Part shown: piece by piece, positions 1 to 6,100 of the stretch
How positions within the stretch are numbered: the stretch's first letter is position 1
How the letters are laid out: each line of letters starts with the position of its first letter
NCBI GenBank assembly: GCA_031264885.1
Contig: JAISDM010000184.1
Span: forward strand, 1-14,384
Length of the DNA stretch: 14,384 bases
Source of the DNA: Peptococcaceae bacterium
GTDB lineage: Bacteria > Bacillota > Peptococcia > DRI-13 > UBA5745
Direction of reading: 5' to 3'
Program-made: the position numbers and the translations under genes
Notes under the pieces: model-generated
Database searches by the model: none
Seen by the model: only the letters and a program-made list of their open reading frames with translations
What the model was told of the DNA's origin: nothing

Positions 1-1142
1 GCCTTTGCGGCTGTCGCCGCCGCGGTAGAGCATGATCCGTAATGCGTGATGTTTGCGGCCCCGTCGAATGAAACGCCGTCGATAGTACGGGCTGTCACCA
101 GCTTCGTCGCTGTTCCAGCGTTACCGCTTACAGCGGTTTGTTCCGCGTGTGCGTGATCCTCCCGGGCATAAGCCGTACTTGTGCCCACAGCCGCCGTACC
201 AGGGGCCGCGGGGGTGCTGCTGCTGGCTGCTGGCACAGGTGGCACGGTAACATCCACTATTTTACCGGCGTCAGGCGTCATCGCTGCCCCATTGACCTTC
301 ACGCCCTGAATCGCGCTGTCGGCTTTCGTCCCCTGCGCGGATGTGGCGTAGTCTCCGGCATCCTGCTTACCAGATTGCAGCGCCTGAATCAGCGCCAAAA
401 GATTCCCGGCGGTGTCCCCGTCCAGGACGTCTTGGATGCCCGCAAACCATGCGGCCCAAGTATCCTTAAAGGCATCGAACAACGCCTGATTGGCCTCTGA
501 CTGATCGTCAAACGTATCCTGGTTCGCGCCCGTCTGCGCGTCGAAGTCGTCTTGCCGCGCCGTCTGTGATGCGGCGAATGTGTTGACCCATCCAGCCATA
601 GCTTCGTTATACTTCGCGAAGAATTGATCATACCACCCACTGGTATCCGGCTGAATCAAGCTGGAGACGATGCCGCACACCCGCGAATCCAGGCGCGTAT
701 CCGTAATGTGCGTCGCCTGGATCACCAGCGCCCCCGCCGATACCAGAACCGTAGCCAGCGACAACTCGTAGATGGAGCTTGTCCGGACGACATCCGGCGC
801 AACCGGCGATACGGCGTAAGTACCCTTTTTGACCTTCGTCGTGACTTCCCGATCCTCAAGATTCCACTGCGCGACAATACGGTCGATCCGCGACAATACG
901 CCGTCCGCTACGTCCAGCTTTATATATTTCGGCGTGCCCAGCAAGTGATAGACATAGCCGTTGATCCACGCGGCCCCCGGCGCAACCTGAACATACATAT
1001 CATCTTGTTCGGTCACCTTGAGGTTGCTGCTAGGCGCGGGGAAAATGCCGTTTGTCAGTACGCGGGCAAAATGCCGCGCCATATCCTCCGCTAAATATAG
1101 CCTATCGTCATTATTACTGTTGAAAAAAGTAGAAGCTTCCAA
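1..1142 (-). CDS. Tail fibre / receptor-binding protein, 5' part only (cut by window edge)
   Basis: The frame is open from a TTG start at 1142 to the left edge (380 codons), so the C-terminus is outside the window. TTG is chosen because it is the first start in this frame after the upstream stop. The ribosome binding site GAGGGGGTGA, formed by the end of the preceding gene, lies about 6 bases before it. The nearby ATG at 1148 is in another frame and soon stops. Residues about 15-160 resemble the N-terminal region of baseplate or fibre proteins common in clostridial phages: NGIFPAPSSNL, then APGAAWINGYVY, then LDVADGVLSRIDRIV, then ITDTRLDSRVCGIV. This part is expected to attach the fibre to the tail tip. 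Residues 189-243 form 11-residue coiled-coil repeats. A Pro/Ala/Ser linker with AREDHAH follows, then fibre-shaft-like sequence (ARTIDGVSFDGAANIT). The receptor-binding end is not visible. Function as a fibre is inferred from homology and last position in the tail module. Confidence 0.75.
   Translation of the reverse strand, partial: MEASTFFNSNNDDRLYLAEDMARHFARVLTNGIFPAPSSNLKVTEQDDMYVQVAPGAAWINGYVYHLLGTPKYIKLDVADGVLSRIDRIVAQWNLEDREVTTKVKKGTYAVSPVAPDVVRTSSIYELSLATVLVSAGALVIQATHITDTRLDSRVCGIVSSLIQPDTSGWYDQFFAKYNEAMAGWVNTFAASQTARQDDFDAQTGANQDTFDDQSEANQALFDAFKDTWAAWFAGIQDVLDGDTAGNLLALIQALQSGKQDAGDYATSAQGTKADSAIQGVKVNGAAMTPDAGKIVDVTVPPVPAASSSTPAAPGTAAVGTSTAYAREDHAHAEQTAVSGNAGTATKLVTARTIDGVSFDGAANITHYGSCSTAAATAAK
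414..578 (-). repeat. Five 11-residue (hendecad) repeats in the fibre protein
   Basis: Translated on the minus strand, this stretch reads as five consecutive 11-residue units, each starting with Phe: FAASQTARQDD, FDAQTGANQDT, FDDQSEANQAL, FDAFKDTWAAW and FAGIQDVLDGD (residues about 189-243). A Tyr sits 11 residues before the first unit. The regular Phe spacing with Gln at fixed positions fits a hendecad coiled coil, probably a trimeric stalk between the tail-binding N-terminus and the fibre shaft. The repeat is seen directly; the oligomeric state is inferred. Confidence 0.7.
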
Positions 1143-1148
1143 GTTTCA

Positions 1149-2216
1149 TCACCCCCTCAGCTTGTCCAGTACCGTCGGCGCGGGCTCCCCAAATGTGACG
1201 GTCAAGCGGCTGCCGGATACTTCGTAAATCTCGTTGATCTCCATGATCCGCGCGTCTACCCGCTTACCCCACCGCTTTGACCGGCAGGTTACGATATCGC
1301 CCAGATCATAATCCTCTTTGTATTTCAGATTACCGTCCGGATTGATCTCGCACTCGAAACAGGCGATCAACTGCTGCTTAGCCAGCTTCTCCAAGCCCCG
1401 CGTGACTAAAAGCGCATCCTGCTCCGGCTCCGGAAGCGGCTGCCCCTGATCGTCTTTGCCGATATCCCGCGCGTCCACATAGACCACGCGCGCCGCCAAA
1501 CCTGCCGCCGCCGTATCCCCCGTGACTATCACGCGCCGATCCGCGCCTTCCCCTTGCCCCGCAACCACCGCGATGTTGTAATAATCACGTTCGTTTTCCT
1601 CATAGGACTGGCGCGTGACATTCTCGAACTCCGGAGCGAATACTGTGTGACCGGCGGCCGTCTGGCCGGTAAGGTTCCTGCCCTCGTACACGTCGAATAC
1701 CAATTTTAGCGATTGGGTATCCAACCACACGCGATATCCCAGTCCCGTCGCCGCGGCCATATCTGTGAGCGCGTCCGTCAGCGCGGCATAAGAAGTCTGG
1801 TGCGTAGTGACTGGCGCATAGCCGCGATAGTCACCCAATATCAAGTTAGGTACTGCCCAATCCGCTGGGGTTGGACTGATGGCGTAATTGGTCACGATCT
1901 GGCGCATAGCGGCTTCCACCTGTAGTTGATTAAAAATTGCCGTGCCGTAAATAATGCGGCGAGCCAGATATTTGGCCACGAAGGAACCCGACACGACGAC
2001 CGTCTCCCGCCCTTTATCATCCAGATCATAGACGACGCTTTCGATGATCGCCGCGTCGCCGTCTTTATAAAGAAGATTACCAATCTCCAGAAGTGGATCC
2101 GGCGCGGTGTGCAGTTCAACCACGCCATAAGTCTGATATCGCCGCACCCACTGCAAACTGGAGTAGTTTTCGACCATACCGACCTTTTCAATCTCCGGAG
2201 TATACACAGTCAACAC
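1149..2216 (-). CDS. Tail tip protein, Siphovirus ReqiPepy6 Gp37-like family
   Basis: This 355-residue protein resembles the Gp37-like family of siphoviruses, a tail-tip component encoded after the distal tail protein and before the fibres. It occupies the slot of tail-associated hub proteins and probably connects the Dit ring to the fibre and injection machinery. Visible features are an N-terminal beta-rich part (YTPEIEKVG, WVRRYQTYGVVELH), a middle part with YNIAVVAGQGEGADRRV (residues about 213-229), and a C-terminal part with LGDIVTCRSKRWG and ARIMEINEIYEV. No peptidoglycan hydrolase motif is visible. The start is GTG at 2216, four bases after the Dit stop, with GGGGGT about 7 bases upstream. 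An ATG at 2220 overlapping the Dit stop is out of frame and closes quickly. The exact enzymatic or structural role is not evident from the sequence. Confidence 0.8.
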   Translation of the reverse strand: MLTVYTPEIEKVGMVENYSSLQWVRRYQTYGVVELHTAPDPLLEIGNLLYKDGDAAIIESVVYDLDDKGRETVVVSGSFVAKYLARRIIYGTAIFNQLQVEAAMRQIVTNYAISPTPADWAVPNLILGDYRGYAPVTTHQTSYAALTDALTDMAAATGLGYRVWLDTQSLKLVFDVYEGRNLTGQTAAGHTVFAPEFENVTRQSYEENERDYYNIAVVAGQGEGADRRVIVTGDTAAAGLAARVVYVDARDIGKDDQGQPLPEPEQDALLVTRGLEKLAKQQLIACFECEINPDGNLKYKEDYDLGDIVTCRSKRWGKRVDARIMEINEIYEVSGSRLTVTFGEPAPTVLDKLRG

Positions 2217-2219
2217 GCA

Positions 2220-3101
2220 TCATACCCCCAAATACAGAGTGTCGTAATACAGCGTCACTTCCAGCCAGTCCAGACCGCTGTCGGCGTTATAACGAATCTG
2301 ATTGATCCCAGGCCGCAGCTGCAGCCAATCCGAATCCTCGGCGACAAAACGGAAACCGTTGGATGGAATGTGGTTGCGGGTCAATGTGACCTGTTTGCCC
2401 ATGTAGGTGGTAGTCACGTCCAGTACGTCGCCGGCTTGCATCTCTGTCTGAAGCTTTAGCGTCTCACCCGTGGTGATGTTCGTCAGCGATGGATTCACTA
2501 CCGTAGACAATGCCCGGAATTGCGCCCGGAGCCCAACCTCCACCGTACTCTGGTTGTGTACGTCCACGATCAGCGACGGTGAACGCTGCCCGAATTTAAA
2601 GCCTACGCCGATTTTCGACACCAGCGGAAATTTCAGCATCGGAATCCACTGAGCAATGATCTCGCTTGCCGGAACCAAATCCCGCCAAAGGGGGAACGGG
2701 CAGTAAAGTTCAATTTGAAACGGCTGAAACTGTAACTTACTGATAATCGGAGCCGTCTTAATCAGGCAGTCAATGACCCGATTCGTATCTCCGTTACTGT
2801 AATATAATCTCCCTTTAACCTTTGGGTTCAAAACCCGCAGCAGCGCAGATCGATTAACCCTTGTATTCCTCCGGATCTCACCCTCAACCGTAATCAGGCG
2901 CGGTTTAATCCGCGCCGCCCGGACAGTCGCCCCATCCTGGCCGGCGCCGGCGGAGTCATAAATGTCATTTTCGATACCGGACAACCCCGCCGCCGCGGTC
3001 AAGAAGAAATCGCTCCCTTGCATGTCAAAAACAACAGCTTCGTTTTGGTCGCTTACATAGGTCAGCGTATCTCTATAATTGACATCGTACCAATCAGCCA
3101 T
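2220..3101 (-). CDS. Distal tail protein (Dit), phage tail family
   Basis: A 293-residue protein placed directly after the tape measure gene, where siphoviruses of Gram-positive hosts encode the distal tail protein. Dit forms hexameric rings at the tail end and carries the receptor-binding apparatus. The N-terminal half has the Sipho_tail pattern: a DMQGSDFFLTAAAGLSGIEND segment, a region around IKPRLITVEGEI, then LNPKVKGRLYYSNGDTNRVIDC and FQPFQIELYCPFPLWRD. The C-terminal half is beta-rich (GVGFKFGQRSPSLIVDVHN, NQIRYNADSGLDWLEVTLYY), like the galectin-type domain of other Dit proteins. ATG at 3101 follows the tape measure stop (3102-3104) with no gap, and GGGGGGTGG lies just upstream, so translation is coupled. 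Family assignment is by recognition of the pattern and gene order. Confidence 0.85.
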   Translation of the reverse strand: MADWYDVNYRDTLTYVSDQNEAVVFDMQGSDFFLTAAAGLSGIENDIYDSAGAGQDGATVRAARIKPRLITVEGEIRRNTRVNRSALLRVLNPKVKGRLYYSNGDTNRVIDCLIKTAPIISKLQFQPFQIELYCPFPLWRDLVPASEIIAQWIPMLKFPLVSKIGVGFKFGQRSPSLIVDVHNQSTVEVGLRAQFRALSTVVNPSLTNITTGETLKLQTEMQAGDVLDVTTTYMGKQVTLTRNHIPSNGFRFVAEDSDWLQLRPGINQIRYNADSGLDWLEVTLYYDTLYLGV

Positions 3102-6100
3102 TTAAACCACCCCCCAAGACAGGCGCCGCAGCGCGTTACGGGACGCCCTGGCGGTCTCAGCCGGCGACGGCGTCTCCGGCGCGTTGATGGTAATGCTCTG
3201 ATGAATCACCTGGGATCGCTGGTTCTGAACCGTCTGCGCCGGCTGACGCGCCTTCGCTTCGACGGCAGCCCTAACGGCTTGTTCAGCCCGGGCGACCATT
3301 CCGTATTGTGATCCCAGACTCTGTCCGCCAAAACCGGCAATGCTTGCCCCTGCCAAGTCCTCAGACGCGGATAGAATATCCCCCATTGAATCCTCCAGGC
3401 CCAAAACAACGCCGGCTCCTGTATCCTCGCCGATACGCCGCGTGACCTTGGACGGCGACGTGATTTGCAGGGCATCCTTCATAGCCGAGGCGATACTGGA
3501 CGCCATGGCCTTGGCCTGAGCGTACAGAGATGATTTCGTGCTGTCCAGCCCGGAGGAAATGCCCGCGCCTATGTTCTTACCGATATCCGCGCCCCTGGAT
3601 TTTGCGTCAGATATCAAGTCCGCGTAATATTGCTTGAAAAACTCTTGCTGCTGCTTAATTCCGGCTTGAAGCGCGTCGATGATCCCGGCTTGCGCTTCTT
3701 TTTCAGCGTCGATTTTGGCAAGAGACGCCTCGGTTTGCGCCTTGACGGATTCGGCGATGGTACTGTTTTCGCTGGTCAGGCGCTTGATCTCTTCCTGCCG
3801 GGCGGTTTCCGTGCGCTTCTGCTCCTGAGATTCGATATATTCAGTCAGGGCGGCCTCCGCTTTGATCCGCTCTTCGTCGGTTTTTGCGGCCTCAATTCTG
3901 GATTGAAATTCCGTAAGTCGCTTGGCTTCGGCTTTTTCCTCCTCCGCTTTCTTCACCGCCGCGGACTCAGCCTGCAGTTCGGCGATCTTCGCCCGGTTCG
4001 CGTCAATCATTTCAGCGGCTTCGGCGTTCGTCACTCGAATTTTTTCGATTTCCGCGTTGATAATCTCCTGAATCCCACTGATCTCGGCGTAGGTACGCTC
4101 ATCTACCAGCCGAAGCTTTTCAATGTATTCCTCGTTCCAAATCTGGATTTTCTTTTCCTTGCCGTCTATGGTCAGATTGACCTCTTTCCATTGCTGGTCA
4201 GATAGGATAGTCAGCTGATCAGATAAAGATTTCTGCGTGATCTCGTACCGGTAGGCATAAGCATCGTCAATCATCTGGGTAATATAAGCCTGTGAATTCG
4301 CTTCCGTTTGCTGCCGAATCTGCGCTTCATTTTGCTGGTTTTTCGTAATCTCGTGTTCTTGGTTTTCAATCATGGCGCGTTTGGTATTCATATACATTTC
4401 TTCAACGCTTAAATGAATCCCGGCCCGTGCTTTCGCCGCCGCTATGGTTCCGTCTTTCAGCTGCTCGTCAAGCCGAAGTAAACCCATTTCAATTTCCAGC
4501 ATTGCTTGGGTATGCCGGATGGATTCCTGCTCCAGCGCGTCCGCTTGTATCTTATTCGCCGTCGCCTGAGCTACCAAGACCGTCTGCTGCAAAAACGCTT
4601 CTTCCATTACTTTCGTGCTGGCCATGGCAGCGCTCATGACCGCGGTAGTGGATTCCTTAAACCCATCGGTCACGACCGCGTTATACCCCTCCAGAAACAC
4701 CGTAGCCAAACGAATGCCACTGGCGTTCACCGCCAATATACCATCACTGACCCCGTTGGTAAACCCAGTAACAACATTCTCACCGATAGCGTACATGACC
4801 TTAGAGGGAGAATGCTCGTCAAATATCTGATTCACCAAACTGATGACCGGACTAAATATACCAGCCGCGACGGTAAGCAGAAAAGATTTCTTTTTTTCCA
4901 TACCATCCGCGAACCCATCAACCGCCCCGCCGCCTGCGGTTTCAGCTTCGGTTTTTATATCCGGCCCCGCGTTTGTTATGGTGTCCTTCACGTCATCCAT
5001 AGTTGCCTGCATGTCTTCCGCCATGGGCTCCGTGCCGTCATCAAACTCCTTGGCGACATTCTCTCCGGCCTCCCCCGCGTCCTCGGCCATCTGGGCAGTC
5101 ATTGTCTCAATGATGCCCGCCACCTCTTCCAAAGTCAGCCCGGTATTTTCTGAGATAACGGCAAGTTCACTGCCAAAAATCTCAACTAAGCTCCCGGCGC
5201 CCTCGCCGCCGTCCGTGGTTAACCGCTCATACCACCCCAGGGCAAGGGCTTGCAGGCTGCTCATCTCATCTTGGACGGTCGGCCCGAACTTAGCCAGGAT
5301 CTCACTGAACGCGGTGTGCATCTTACCGGCGCCCGTGTTTGTCTCTTCAACCAGGTCGTCGTAACCGCCGGCAAATATCTGCCGGAGCTTCTCCTGGTGC
5401 TCGCCCGTCGAGGTCTCCAGCTGGAGGGCATACCTATTCTTTAACTCCGCAAGCCCCTCTTCGCCCCGTTTTAGAATAGTGGCCCGCTCTTCCTCCGTTT
5501 CATCCGCGATTTTCGCAACCGTTCCCTTGTTATCCCTCGCGCTTTTTTCGATGCTCGCGGCCACTTCCTTAAGCGCCTCTTCCAGCTTGCTCCCCATAGA
5601 CGCCAGCGCGGTCTGCAGCGCCGCTACCATATCTTCCTGCGTCTTTTTGCTGGTTGTAATCTTAGTATCAGACGCCTTGATCTGCTCCTTCGCGGAGGAT
5701 TCGATGGTTTCAATCTCGCCTTTTAGCCGATCTTTTTCCGCTTTTCGAGCTTCCTCCGTCCGCTTCTGATCCAACTCGGCCACATAGTCGTTATATTTCT
5801 CCCGGGCCCTTGACATCTCTTCGTCGGTCTCAGCCTCGTTGATCGCCTTCTGCAGATTGGCCAGCTTCTTCGCTTCCGCGGCTTCCTGGGTGGCTTTCTT
5901 CTCAGCGGCCGTTAATTCATCCAAGGCGTCGATCTGATCTTGTATCGCCCGGATCTCGGCGGCCGCCTCCTGGTCAATTATTGCGATCCGGTTGATCTCT
6001 TCTTTGATGATCGTCTGCAAGCCTTCGACCTCGGCGCCGACGCGTTCGTCAACCAGCTTGACGCGCTCTATGTATTCGTCGCTCCATATCTTGTACTTCT

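Noticed and set aside
3630..4205. 191-codon plus-strand reading frame opposite the tape measure gene
   Set aside because: It is an antisense shadow of the Glu/Lys/Ala-rich coiled coil (Leu/Phe/Arg-rich when read backwards), without a ribosome binding site and with no recognisable domain.
4506..5153. 215-codon plus-strand reading frame
   Set aside because: It lies wholly inside the tape measure gene on the opposite strand, its composition is that of a reversed gene, and it has no recognisable motif.
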